A DNA stretch of 64,000 nt from Lepidonotus clava (GCA_936440205.1 OW387136.1:35433427-35497426); one strand, 5' to 3'; positions 25,401 to 40,400 are shown, counted from the stretch's first letter. The notes: generated by a model not told the origin, from the sequence alone. Program-made: numbers and translations.

Positions 25401-28400
25401 GAACTCAGGGGGTCAAAGCAGGCTCTATGAAGGAGTAAAACAATCCATGAAATGTTAGTTATAAAACATTACTTGGGAATCCTATGTATAAGCCACAAAT
25501 GAAGGTTTTAAAGGGCTACACGTGAATAATAAGTCACCAAGAGGGTCATAGTTGGAAGAAGATAGTTCAAGTTATAAATCATATTTAACAATAAATATAG
25601 AATGTAGTGATTGACTTTCACAAAATCTTATTTCCACAGAAATTTGATCACTTGATATCATGTAGTTTCAGATTTGTTCCTTTGGTAGATAGATTTAATT
25701 TAGAATCTTTTTTGAAAATATAATATTTATCTTAGATTATGATCAGTAAGACGAAAATCATAAATACTTTGAGAGATGAAATAAAACTAATAACTAGTCG
25801 TTTTTCAGAGGTAAAATTAACAATACCATATCGATAGATAAAGCATAATACTGATATAATAACAATTATCAGGATAGATATTTCTCAAAGCTAACAACAG
25901 AGACTGGTGAGTAGACAACAGGTTGGGGGTCGGCTGTGGCCCTGCACTCTGGATAACAATTTAAAAGCTAGGCTGGGGGAGTAATGGGGACTTGATTATA
26001 CATGTACCTTGGGCGGGCTGAGCCTAAGCGAGCCAGAGGATGTCGCCTTCCGAGCTAGTTTGTGAGCAGCCGGGCTCTGTACAATGAGGACAGGTTGAGA
26101 GATGTCAGTTAGAGCAAGAGGTATGGAGGTAATGCAGTGACAGTGCAGGGGTGGATCCAGGTGAGGGGTCCAGGGGGTGCTGACCCTCTCCTTTTGGTGG
26201 ACCCTAAACTACAAAACGAGGAGAAAATGTGCGCATGCACACGAATGCACGCTGATTAGCACATATAGACGTTGTGCAGATGACGTCACAATGTCCAGAA
26301 ATGGACTGGACACCATATTGGTGATCAATTTATAATTTATGCCGTTCATTTTTCAGAACCATGTTGAACATTATTTTTGCTACATTCATGTTGTTTGGTC
26401 TCATCAAGTCGTAATTACCATTACAGATTTTCGATTGTTAGAATAAATAAATCCTAGACATTTCCAATAGTCGTGTGGTTGTGATTAGCATGGTGATCAA
26501 CAAAACCTGTCACGTGACCACGTCTGCACAAGGTCTATATGCAGACCCCCCCCTTTTTTTTTCCAGAAATCCTTTATCCACCCCTGGACAGCAGCAGTGA
26601 CAGAGGATGGTGTCACAAGCCTAAACAGTGACAGAGGGCAGTGTCACAAGCCTAAACAGTGACAGAGGGCAGTGTCGTAAGCCTAAGCCAAGCCCAAGGA
26701 AGGCTGTCACAACCTGACAGTGTGACAGTGTCAAGAGAGGTTATAATCGGGGTGTCCTGAAACAGATCAAGACATTTTGCCAAGGAAAAGTGATTAAAAT
26801 TAATTATTAGACAGTTGTTCTTGACAAGGGTCACATTCTTTTGGGAAAATGGGTTTACGGATTTGGGATGTCCTTCGCCAAATCTATTTGTAATATTTTC
26901 TTAACCTAAGAAGACCTTCTCTATCATGTGTGCTCAAAGAATTAATCCGCAGACCACGTGCAGATTTACATATGACAAAGATGTATTTCTCTTCATTAAT
27001 TTTCTCGTTACAAGTAACATGAAATTTCTTCATTATTATTATAAATACTTTTGCTTTTATTATGGCTTTCCTGTTACAGTTCATCCTTAGAGGCCGCAGC
27101 ATTGGGCCTCTGTTGCTTCAATCACTAATATGTGGGAATGTTCTCAGCCTAATTGTAAATTAAAGAGAGCTATATTAGAATTCATTTCCGTTTCTTTTTT
27201 GTTTTTCGAAACTCAACTTCACATTTTCTATTCTAATTGTATTTACATATTATTCCCTGGGCGAGCCATTAAAGTGTTCTCAGCCGAAAAATCCGAGTTT
27301 CATAATACTTTCTCAATTTTCTGCACATCAGCAAGAAAAAAAGGAGGAAAATGTAAGAAATTGGCAGACAGCTGAAGACCACCTGAAAGTACAATGAAAG
27401 ACATCCGGATGTCATGGAAATGACCTCAGCCGCCATTTTGTGACGTCACCAATGAAGAAAACACCCCTTTGGTTGATAAGACACAGGGACTCTAGTATTT
27501 TATACATGCAGCCGAGACAATATATAGCAAAGGCTTAAAACCAGCTGGTTTTAAGCTTCAACCAAGCGATTTTGCAATATAAAGCATGCTTGAAGCATTC
27601 CCCCTTAGGTAATCCGGGAAATAATGACAGAGCCATGCCATAAATGAAGCAAAATAAATCAATTTCGCGGAACTCTCAAAACTGCAGAAATCATCAGAGA
27701 GGAAATTTGTGAAAATAATATCCAAAAGATATTCATAATATCACATCATGTCACTGTATCACTAAAAAAAATCCAATAAGATATAAATAAGAATATATGG
27801 GTAGGCCCATACATGGGTCTATAACGTCGCCTATAGGTCTAGGCCCTATATAATATCTTCCTGAAAAAAGAAATGTTGTTAGGGAGTTAAAGAGGTCGGG
27901 GTGGTGATATGAGAAGGACGCGTACACCGGAAGAATGCTGCAACATACAGAAGAGTTCATTTCTCACTTTTGGAATCATATCATTTTTCTGTTTCTTTAC
28001 TTAGTGTAGTTGTGGTAATAAACTACTTGGACTTTTGATTATACAGCCATCAGCATTACATGGATTGTTGAAGGATAATGTTTTTTAACCTGGTTCGGTC
28101 CCTGATTTAATGGTTGAAGCATTCGTTGGATGATGCAATATGTTAAATTCTGTTTAGATGTAAGTAAATGCTATCTTACTGCTGTACCTATGGACAAACA
28201 AAGAGTTAGTTGTTAGTAAGTAGTCAGAGTAGAGGGCGATTTATCTTAGAGCAGGCCGACAGCCAATCAAAAGGCCGCTGACGACCACGTGACTAGGCCG
28301 GCAGCCAATCAGTGGGCGGCTTACAGGTCACATGACCACTGACCTTCCTGATGCTCTCCCTCAGAGAAGCAAAGGAGCCCTTCCTCCAGAGCTTCGGCAT

Positions 28401-31400
28401 GATGATCTGTCGGGAAATGTCAAAATGTAAGCAGAAATACTTCTGTTCAGAGAAAATTAAAACCAATCTTTAAAACTAATTTAATGTTTACAAAACCATT
28501 TGCTACACAATGCATCTAGAGGAGCATGAAGTAATGCTTACTCAATGCAATAACGAGTCTCATATCTTTACAAGACAAATCAAATTAACATTGACGCAAA
28601 AACACGGTTAGATCGTTATAACAAAACTGTGTTGGTAAAATGTATGTTGTAATGATTATTTGCAGTTTGTCAGTAAATGTCCGTTTGTACGGAATTCGAG
28701 ACTTTTGTTGAACAAATATCTTTTATAAAACCAATTCTGAAAAAGTGAATGCCAATGTCGTTGGTAAAAATGATTGGAAATTAGCAAAAACAGATTCAAA
28801 GGTCTGCCTGACACAGTTGTATGTATGCAACTGTTGTTCTTAAGAGAATGTAAAGGTGTGTACAGGTGTATACTTGGCACAATGTATCTCATCAGTCAAA
28901 GTAGAAAAGCACGAGTCATATAATTTTTCATGGATCAAGTCAAACGTGTAAGCAGTGATCTGAAGTGTTTCGCATTCTCTTGCTATCAAAGAAAGTTTCC
29001 GACAACTAGTTATCTGACCTTGCATCATCTTTCCATATTTTTTAAAGTTATGATTAAGTCAGTATAATCATGAGCCCCAATTTTAAAATCCAAAAAATTA
29101 GTCCAGTATGAGGTGATGAGCCCATCGCACATTGGGTATGTCCCAGGGTTACATAAAATAACCATTAGACTTAGTCATCCTTGTCTCTTGAGTTGGGGGT
29201 AATAAAGAAGAATTGTATTTTTCTATATCCCAAGTGTTCTTAGACATTATGATTTCTTAAATTTTATGAATTGATAGAATAGCAGGTTTGCCATCCAATG
29301 AAAATGTTGTTTTTCAGGGAAAGGCAAATGTACATTGAATTGCTTTGATCAATTTAGTATCATGCAACTGTCTTCAGTGAATAAGCATGGAGGCAATTTC
29401 AAAGATATTCCACGGTTAACTTTAATGTTGGTGTAAACTGGGATTGGCTCATTGAATGTGTTCAGCAGATTAGCTGTTTTAACATAATTACTCCCCTTAT
29501 CCCCACCCTAGTAGTCGGTGGTATTGATTAGATTAGCTCGTCCTGTAGTCCTGTCTGCACTGATTAGGTCACAAGACCCAGGTACAGACCTCATGACCGT
29601 GGCACGTTGCCAGAACAGGTCCGACCCACGCCCAGAGATGGGTTCACGTTACGGTTTAGTTTATCGTATTTTAACCCTATTCCTGACACAATAATGCATT
29701 GTTTCATCACCATACTAAAAACAGCAGATGAATTTATGCATCATCTGTCAAAGTCATTATAATTTGGGTGCATGAATTAATAAATTAAAAGAACTCAAAA
29801 TACGTTTTGATTGTAGGTGTACAGATATCTATTGATTACTTTTCCTCTTGCATCACTCATATTAATCTAGTCGGGAGAGATTTTATTCAGATCATGGACG
29901 ATTTGGACATACCCTGCAAAATGACAGTGGCGTGATATAGGGCTAATATGGACGCAACTGGTTAAATAGGAACTTTTACTATTTAAGGTGGTGTCAGGAA
30001 AGGGTTTATCTAGTCTCTGTGTGTTTGAGTGGCCAATTATTTCTTCTATTTCTTCCCGAAAGGGAGAATACTGCTTGTATTAATTATTTTTGCGGTAATT
30101 TTGTGATCATAACGGAGTTACAGTACATTTATGTCATTGTCTGGGGAGAGGGCCAATCCCACATACGGTATATCCTTGGATTGGACAAGGGTTGGACAAA
30201 ATGTCTGTTTAAGCCATCCTTGTTTCCAAAAGTTGGGGTTACTGATTTAATCAAGAATTATGTTTTTTCTATATCCTCAAGTACTGTTTGAACATTGTGA
30301 TTTCTCAAATTTTATCAAGTGACAGATTTACAGGTTTGGCAGCCAATTGAAATGATGTATTTCAGGGCAAAATAGGGCCGGGTTGAACATCGTAGGCTGG
30401 GTTTTAACACTGGTTCTTATGGTTAAAAGGCCAAAATATAAAGCTGCATTATACAAATGTTAAGAGTAATCTGGGAACCAAACTGTTTTGGTCAATTGTG
30501 TATTATACAACTGTCTTCAGGGAACAAGCATGGAGGCAATTTTGAAAATAGTTCACTGTAAACCTAAATGTTGGTGTTAACTGGGATGGGCTTATTGTAT
30601 TATGATCATCGATTTTACTTATGATCATTCTCCTTACCATTGGCACAAAAGAACACGTCTCTCCTTACCTGAATTTCCCAGATGATATATGGTAAATCCA
30701 AGAAGCTGTGCATTCTCGAAATGGACGGAATTATAAATCATATTCCAATATTGAATGACCGATGTATTACTCATTTAAGAATAAATACTCCATGTTTCAG
30801 GGCCAGAGCCCTCACAGACCCACTGGGCACGGCCACAGGGTGGAACAGTCGGTGCGTTATGTGATTTCTGTAGTAGCTGGGCTCTATAGGGCGCCATATG
30901 TAAATCCCTCTTTTAATAACATGGTATCAAGTAGTCACAGAGGTACTGTAGGTCTACTTTGATTATGCTTATAATCTTAGCCCACTTATGTTTATTACAA
31001 AATATGTATCCTTAATCTCATATGTTAGGCCTTCCTCTTCAGAATGATATATAAATCAATGCTCCATCATTATATCCATATGCAAGTAGATAATATTTTA
31101 ATTACCATAATATCTACGTTAACATTTGGCCCTCCATACTGTGCCCTCCGACCAGGTGAAGTGGTGATAAGCTGGTCATCTCATGTAACAGGAATGTCTG
31201 GGTATGGAGACACAGGCATGTACGCCGGGAACAGGCTTCTGATTAGGGCGATAATAAGTGAAAGCAGAGATAAGCCGTGATAGGGACTACAATTTCCTAG
31301 TTTATGAATGGCAGACAATCCAATACTTCAGAATTATGTACACCCCTATATATTATACTATGTATATATTAGGTTGCATAATATCATATGAACTTCTTAT

Positions 31401-34400
31401 GATATTCAATAAATTGGATTTACTCTGGGGAAATGTTTGATGGTTTTCTGACTGATGGAGCATAACAGACCCCACTTAGACCTGACTGTGAGACTGTCTG
31501 TAGTAATTAAAAAATTGACACTTGTGTTATCTCTATGGATTTATACAATCATAACCTCAGACATGGAAGTAATCTTACTTTGGTGATGTCTTTTGTTTTT
31601 TATATAGACCCTTATTGAAAAAAAAAGAAAAGAGTTAGGCCACATAATATAGGTCTGGTGCCGCTGCAGTGGTCAGTTATAGGGCCATTTCTACATTAAT
31701 CAGTGTAAGAGCTGTAGACACACACTCTGCGTGGACTCAGTAACCCCTGGTCAGAGGGACTGGCTATGGGACCAAACCAAGCACAGGTACCGTAGTCGAG
31801 TCAGGCCGCTGGGTTGTTTACTTGTATAGACACTAAAGCCCCATACCCACTAGTCGATTTTACCGGCGACTGGTGACGGGCAACAGCAGAATCAGTGGTC
31901 CAATCATTACCAATTTAGCTCACATGTTAGTTTTTAACATGTCCATGTTAAAAACTAACATGTGAGCTAAATTGGTAATGATTGGACCACTGATTCTGCT
32001 GTTGCCCGTCACCAGTCGCCGGTAAAATCGCCTAGTGGGTATGGGACTTTAAGCTGGGAAAGTCGGGTTGTTGACGTCCGTGTTGATGAAAAGAGCAGTG
32101 TGGACGGAAGTAAATCTCATTGGTTTTGGGGTGTATGTAAAGTAGATGATGACGTAATATTGGGGAACACCAAAGGCTCAGGTAACCAGTGGTCAGGCAT
32201 GAATGACCGCTAGTGCCACGGAGAAGGATACCTGGAGGATCTAATAGCGGCCAATGTCTTTTAGGCCGATAATGCAGAGGTTTTGGCAAGGAAAAGGGAA
32301 ATTGAGATATGTAAGGTTTGTGATCGCGAATACCTTTGGCAACATTTTGATACTACAGTAAAGGTAAAATGACATGGACCGTTGGAAGGTTACATAGATA
32401 GCATGTCTACATTGTGACTGCGAATCATAATTATAATAGAATATCAAAGTAGAAGATACTTTGTGTTACCTACTGCTCACTCTCTAATTCACCCCTAACT
32501 TGATAAGGAAACAAACAGTTATATCTAGCTTCCAATCTACGTCAGCAACGCGTATGACATTATAACATGATGCCATTTACAAATTTTGATTTCTGCCAAA
32601 CTATACATTGCATATCAGAGACTTTGCGCTTGATGAATTGATAAATTTAATTGACTTGCCTGTCTGACCCATACAACACTAACAATAGATCAAGTCAGAA
32701 TTGCATATGTTCCTGCTGTAAAGCGGAATTGCCTTTACGACCTGGACCGGGATTTAAATCGTTGGCCTGGAACAGGTCCAAGACACACTTTTTGTGTTAG
32801 TCACATAAACACCTTAATCTGTTAATGGTTTGTCTTTGTGAAAGGTGTGTGGCTGTCTGTTCTACTTCCTGGTGTGCTAAACCCACGATAGTGAGTCAGT
32901 GAGTGAGTCAGGGTAATTTTCACGGTGACAACAAGTTGGGACGAATTCTGTCTTTGGTGATCATATCTATGAGGTGAAGGTGACAGGGCGGGCAAACAGC
33001 AGATCAAAACCTAGAAATCCTTTTTGCTGTACCTCATCTCTCAGTGAACCTAGACACCAAATGGGAATTAAACCCAATGGACCACTTGGTCAGTGCTGGG
33101 TCCCCCCTATTGTCACCTTATACTATCAGCAGGGGCTACTCTATAGGGCCTAGGCTTGTGTGAATTTTCTATGAAAATATAATATTATATAGAATCAAAG
33201 AACAGTACGTTTACTTCTTAGATAAAATGCATATAGGAATCCCATAGAATGCACTTATTCTCAGAATGATATTATTTGGCTCTTTGGGAATCAAGCTTGT
33301 AAGACTTTAAAGTATTATTGTGACGGAAAGGATGCTTTGACTATACCATTTTCATGAGGTAAATTATGCCAAGTATACAGTGTCATGTATGTCGTATATT
33401 GTTGTTCATTAAATGCCATTAGATTCAAGTACCATCCTGAAAAGAAATAAATACCAACATACCCACGCCACAGATGGGGGTGAGAGGTAGGTCATACACG
33501 GTCATTGTACGTGGTAAGGTTGGTATAAATGTACACACTGAAATCATTAGGTGCACGATAATACAGCACGAGGTTCTATGGAGGTACACAAAGTAATTTA
33601 AGTCTAGTGTACTATATCATGAGATATTGTTGTATATCATACCAGGTTTGGCGCCTGTAGGCAGTATGATAATTCACATGGATTCAGTAACTGCTGAGGC
33701 CTGGTTTGTCTGTTCTTATTGGTCCATTATACGGTTTTGTTACAGTAGCTTATACCAATAGTCTTAAGCACCATACCCACTAAGCGATTTTACTGGTGAC
33801 TGGCAACGAGCGACTGACTAGAAATTCCAATTCTTATAATCACTTGTTAGTATGTTGTATAAGAATATGCTTTTTTTTTTATCTGAATTGGCACCAAAAT
33901 CGGCCAATTCTTGGGGAAGAATCGGCCGATTTTAGTGCCGATCTGTCGGCCAATTCGGTGAAAATGTCCTAGTGGGTATGACGCTTTAGAATAGTTGCAA
34001 CAGTGCCCAATAGTTACCTACATTACCAACAGACGGGAGTTATCAACAAAAGAAATCAGAGACTTCACATGCGTTACCTTAGTCATTGAGGGAGGAATGT
34101 TCTCCATACCTCAACCCCCCCCCCCGTGTAACATAGACTAATGTGAATATGACGATAAGAACGGAGAGAAATACGATGCTACAGTCGCATTGTACGGTAA
34201 TAAACAAACTGAGGCAACATGCCAGCAGGCCCCAGAGTGCCTCCCCCCCCCCCCCCAGTCACATAATTATATGGCAGTTAAATTGAGTTAATGTACTTGG
34301 CCTTCCATTGCACCCACCTATGCATATGATATCAGCCATACAAACATCAACATGGCCACGTGGTAGGGACCTGTAGTAACGAAACTAATTTTGTTTCAAA

Positions 34401-37400
34401 TTACATACCAATTTGTAAATTATAGAATAATCAATTATTTATATTTTTTGTATGAATTGTATTAAATATAAAGCACTCAAAAGTCGTTACTAAAGCTCCC
34501 CAGGTCTCCTTATGCAGTTGTCTTCTATCATCTCTGAAGCTGCGACATAACTCCAACACTTAAATCCAGAACAAAATTGATAAAGATGGAAACAACTCCA
34601 ATATAGACTTCTTCAAAACGTAATCCAACTAAAAAGGTGAAATAAACATATCGACACTGTATTCTCTTTGCTCGTGATTGCCCAGACTCAACGTAGGTCA
34701 CCCATAACATTGGTCTATACTGCAATAAACGATCAAGCTCTCTGGTCCCTAATTTTGCATGCGAAATTTAAGAAGTGCATTATGTCTTATTAGATTGCCA
34801 CTTTATTATATAATTATGTTAAAGACTTATGCCACATGTTATTGTGCATGTGTGTATAATTCAGAGCGGTCATGTCAAATGTAAGAATTATTCTGTTGTG
34901 AGAGGTTCATGGTTCCTTTTAGAGCTGACTAAAATTGCATTATGAGATAGAGAATCACGAGCTGAGAGAGACAGGTCTAATGCCAAATAGTTCAGAGTAC
35001 GGGTTGGTAAACTTGCCAATGCTCCACCATGTGCTGTAATTGCCAACACCCCCCCCCCCCCCCCACTAATGAGAGCCACCACATGTAGGTAATATATATA
35101 TATATAATTATATATATATATATATATAGATCTCAAGTCATATCTGTTTTAAAGTGTAATGGGCTCCGAAATACCATGACATCATGCAGGGACTCCGATT
35201 TACATTTTGGAATATAATGTAATTGATTTTGGTTCCCTCGAAACCCACCAGGAACTGTAATATGTATCCCAGTGCAATTCTGCCGACATCGAACGATCAC
35301 AAGCAGCACCATATTGTAAGCAAGGTATTTCCCAGCCGATTATAAAATCCCAATGCCCTCAGCCCAGGCTTATAGTAGTCCGAGTGGAGCATTGTGTCAG
35401 GGGGGCGGGGTTCACCTACCATGCAGCAGTCCCTGAAGCGGCGTGCGTCGACGGGCGTGGTGAAGTTGAGCCCCCACTCATTGTCATGGCGGGAGTCCTT
35501 CCAGTGTACGAAGCACTCGGAGGCCTGGGTGATCTTGGTACCTGTACGGACAGGGCGCAGAGTGCTGGTTAGATCTACAGGTAGGGAGAGGGAGTGGAGT
35601 GGTTATATGTTATACAGGTCAGAGTGGTTAGAGGTACGGGGGGTGGCGTGGGTGGGGAAGAGGCCCAAGGGCCTGGAGGTGTGTATTTAGCAGTTTACAA
35701 CCATAAGTGGTGGGGTTGGGAAGGGGGGGGGGTACTTCTTTTTTTCCCCAATTTTTCTTTATTGGGCCTATACTGTAACAAGACTCATAATTATCACTTT
35801 TCTAGATCTGTCTTTTTCAGTGTGACATTTAGGTAGGTGAGTTCAGAAAGAATTATACTATAGTATAATTCTCTCTGGTGAGTTACAAATGCATCAATGG
35901 GATTCAAAGGATTGTATGCATGTTAGTATATATATGTAAGCAAATTATAACTTACTTGTAGGATTCTGTGGGTGGCTTGAACTACTCCAAGATAACTACA
36001 GCTATTTTGCATGTGGCTATCTCAAAGGTCGGGTTCAAACTGAGGCTGGAGTTATCCGGCAACAGCGAGGACGTGTGGTGGCCGAAAATGGAACTACGAC
36101 GATCGACGTTTCCTACACTCCTCCCCATTCCATTTTTTAGGAGGGCTCCCTCCATCAGAACCGTCATTCCATTTTGAGTCATCATTCCCTTTTGAGTTGG
36201 TGGTGGCTTTAATTGATTTCCTCATAAGAGTCTTTCCTTAAGTTGGCTGTTGCGGAAGTGGTCCTTCAAGAGGGCCCCTCCATCAGAAGAGGCCATTTTT
36301 AGGAGGGCCCCCTCCATTAGAAGAGGCCTGCTGTAGAACTATATCTTACTAACATCTAGCTCTACTGGTGTATGGACAGTCTATAGGCTCTAGGGTGAGC
36401 ATCTAGTTGCTACTATTTACAGTGGTAGATCCTCTTGACCTACAGCCCGAAGAACTTCCGGGCATTCCCTGGGGAGATCTCCAAGTCGAGGCTGCGTGGG
36501 ATTCCTTGGAGCTCTCCTATTCGGCCCGTTACCAGGCGGATGGAAGTCAGTCCATGCTGGTTGGACAGGACCCCTCCTGGGCAGAAGTAAGGGCTGTTGG
36601 TTTCCAGAGGGAGCTTGCCCAGCTCCAGGCTCTGTACCACCCGGTCCAGTCCCGGGTGGCGGTCAGCCCTCAGAAATTCTCCTGAGGTACTGGACATTGG
36701 CTTAGGGGCCTTTGCACTAGGTGGATGAGCTTTTGTTGTGGGCACCAGCTTCTGTTTTCGTGGTGGTACCCTTCCACTCTCAAGGGGCCTTTGTACATTG
36801 GCCTCTGCCCCGGGTGAATGGGCTGTCTTTGAGGGCAGTGTGGTCCCCTCAATTGAGACCATACGGTTCTCCTCTTCTGCCCTTTCTGGTTCGGGGGTTG
36901 TGGCCGGGTACCCCCACTGGACCCTTCGGGATCTGTCATCTCCAAAGGTTACCTGAAGACCTCTGGCTGGTGCAGGGGGCTGGTTTTTGTCTGGGTCCCA
37001 GCTAGTGAGAGCTGACTGGTCCCCAGGCAGCTGGAGAAGGAGGACTGGGGTCCCCCCTTTGCCCATGAGCCCCGTGATGTTGATGGGCAGTCTAGCTGAT
37101 GTGGGAGGCTGGTTGTTGTCTGGGTCCAAGTCAGCGAGAGGCAATTGTTTCCCAGGCAGCTGCGGAAGGAGGACCGGGGCCCCCCCTTGGGCAATGAGCC
37201 CTGCGACGTTGCTGGGCGGCCTGGTGACATCACTCTCCCGCAGACCAGGTGGCATGGCAACTCGCAGGGAGCAGGTGAAGCTTCTAATCTGGCCTCCACG
37301 GGCTGTAGACAGGGGCTTGACGTCTTGGTCTTCCCAGTGTGCAGCATCTCCCGCTGTGTTCACAAGTGGTTGAGCTGTAAATCTTCTAGTCTTTTTGTCT

Positions 37401-40400
37401 TGGGACGCCTTCTTGCCTGTGGCATTGGTCACCTGTTGTGGACTTTGGCCAAAGTATGGAGCCGAGGCCAGGGGATGCTCTTCCTCTTGCTCGAGCCCAA
37501 ATGATTCCTGCCGGGTTTCCTGGTCCAAGCGTGGTGCCTGTTCCAGAAAGTGATTTTCATTGAGCTGGGATGGAACTTCCTGGCCCAAGTGTGAAGTCCA
37601 ATCCGGGCGGTGTTCTTGGTTGAGAGGGGTTGGTGACTGGTCAGTGTTCGCTGGCAGGTGAGCTGGAACTTCTCCAATCTTCTTGTCCTGAGCATTTGCC
37701 AGATTTCGGGATCCCCAGTTCATGGGTTGAGCCTGGTCTGGGGGGCAACCTCGGTTCAGAAGGGTTGGTGATAGGTCACCCTTCCTAGCACCTCCCACAG
37801 CAGTCACTGTTAGGCAGGCTGGGATTTCTCCTGTCTTCTTGTTCTGGACAGCTACCGGATCTTGGGATTTCTGGTCCATGGGTGGGGCCTGTTCGAATTC
37901 CGGACCGAAGTATGATACTTGGTCCAGCGATTGCTCCAAAGATGGGGCTTGATCCAGTGGGCGATCTCGGCCCGGGCAGGAGGGCTGATCCCGGGAGCGG
38001 CTTGTGATGAGGGGTCGCCATGGAGCCTGTTGAATTTCTGGGCCGAGGTGTGATACTCGGTCTGGCGGGCGACCTCGGTTAAGGAGGGGTGGTGATTGGT
38101 CGCGCTTCCCAGCACCTCTCACAGCGTTCATTGTTGGGCGGGCTCGGGCTTCTCCTGTCTTCTTGATCTCAGCAGCTTTCAGATCTTGGGGCATTTGTTC
38201 CATGGGTAGAGCCTGTTGGATTGCCGGGCCAAAGTGTGACACTTGGTCCGGTGGGCGACCTCGGTTAAGGAGGGGTGGTGATTGGTCGCACTGACCACCC
38301 CTTCCTAGTTTTCCGATGCCGTAATCTCCGCTCCCACCAGTTTACATTTAAGATTGGGGCACCCACGCAAGAAGTGGCCCAACTCTTGGCAGTTGACATA
38401 CTGACTTCGACTTCTGTTCAGGTATGGACTTGGTGACTTTACTGGCCTCCTCACTGTAGCCTGCTTCTTGTCCATCGTAGCCCCAACGTCTGTCTCCACT
38501 GCTTTCTCAACCTGCTTTCCCAAACCTTGGAGGGGATCACTTTCCAGCCTGACAATTGAGGAAGGCTTGCCGCTGATTGGGTTCCCAGTGATGAAGGAAA
38601 CTGGTGATCCGTATTGGCCCTTGTCTTCGTGTTTCCAAGGTGAGGTCTGTGAGCGACGGACATCTTGGCTGTCCTGGCTTCCATGCTCCCTTGGGGGCTG
38701 TTCTGAGAATTGGCGGTCGTGCCATTCTTCATGCCAAGAAACATCATTATGGCCCCTGCCTTCATGCTCCCAGGACGAGCACTGTGAGCGGCGGATCTCC
38801 TTGCTGCGGCGAAGAGGCGTCTCGTCCTGGCCCTTGCCTTGGTGCTCCCATGGTGATCCTTTGCTCTGGCCTTCGCCTTGGTGCTCCCACGGTGATCCCT
38901 GCGAGCGAAGGACATCTCGGCTGTCCTGGCGTCCTTGCTCCCTTGGGGGCTGTTCTGAGATTTGGCGGTTGTACCATTCCTCATGCCGAGAAAAGTCAGA
39001 ACGGTGTCCGTCTTCTTGCTCCCAGAGCGAGCCCTGTGAGCGGCGGACATCCTTACTGTGATGCCGAGGCGTCTCATACTTGCCCTCATCTCGGTGCTCC
39101 CAGGGTGATCCTGGTGAGCGACGGACATCCCAGGGACGTGATGGCTCAGGGCTGTAGCTGCCACCTTGGCCCCTGTACTCCTCCCCCCGCGTATGTTGAT
39201 GCGGGATATGAAGGTTATCCCACACACTTCCCTTCCATTGGGGAGTTGAGTGCCATTGAGGTGCTGGCCAACCGCTGCTTCCGCTCCTCTCCTCCAGTTC
39301 TGCTTGGCAACCTTGCCTGCCACCTCTACCGGACCTTCCGCCTCTGACATTTGAGTGGGCCTCCCTCCATTTGGATGCCCGCTCCTCAGCCTCTTGGTTC
39401 CAGTGTTGAGCTCCCTCCTCTGCCTCTCGGGCTTGACATTCCAGTCTCTCCAGCTCGGATTCTGGATGCTTGCTGGTCTCCTCTTCTTCACTCCTTTCAG
39501 AGCCGTATCCACTCTCAGAGATAGTAGATTCTGGAGGTAGCATCGGCTGTTCCTTCTCTGTCGATGATGGCTCTATCGGTGGGATGTGATGGGTGATCCT
39601 TTGTTGTTGTGCTGGGGGTGGTATCACTGGTACCTCCACAGTTGATAATGGCTCTTCTAATCTTGTTGAGGCCCACTGCTCAATCATCTCAAGCAGTGTT
39701 GGTGATTTCTCAACTGGAGTCCAGTCACTGACCTCTTGGCCAATGTGATCTTCCCTGTCCCTGCTTTCACATGAGACCTCATCAGCACGCTCACTTTGCA
39801 AACTGTTCCCGTGTTCCTGCGGTTGTCGGTTTTGGGGCTCCTTACCCTTGTCAGCCTGCTTCTGCTCTGAATTGTGTATGATCGACCTCAGGCTCCTTGC
39901 TTCCTGTTGGTACAAGTCGTACAGCCCCATGTCCATCTTTCTAGCAGTGAAAGCGTCTGTTAGGAGCTTCAGCTTTATGGCTGCATATTGCCGCTGCCTT
40001 AAATTTTCTATGGCTGCCCTCTTCCTCACCATTTCCTGCTGGTGCAGGTCATATCGCCCCGTATCGATCTTGTTATCAAGGAAAGCCTCCTTTAGGAGCT
40101 GCATCACCGCTGGGTCTAAGTGGGCAGCCACCTGGTTCAAGCTTTTCACAGGCCCGTAGTCATGAAAAACCTTCCAAATCGCTTTGGCCTGTGACAAGCC
40201 AATACCTGGGAGGGTTTCCAGTTTCGTCAGCGATGCAGTATTAATGTTAAATGGGGTGTCCGCTTCCATGTAACACGCCATGATGTGATGTAGGGCAATT
40301 AATCTTGGATGAATATCCTCCTCACAGGCATAATGAACTGATTCGCAGCTTGATTTAATTTGCCTTGAATTTTGGAGAATTAGCCTAATTTGTAGTGTCG

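Larger units (their letters stand above)
28407..35419 (-). other. sif intron between exons 3 and 4
   Basis: Apart from the intronic duplication (29.2-30.6 kb), the foldback at 31.8 kb, the MITE at 33.8 kb and poly(C) runs near 34.12, 34.24 and 35.05 kb, I see no gene, RNA or conserved motif. Confidence 0.7.
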
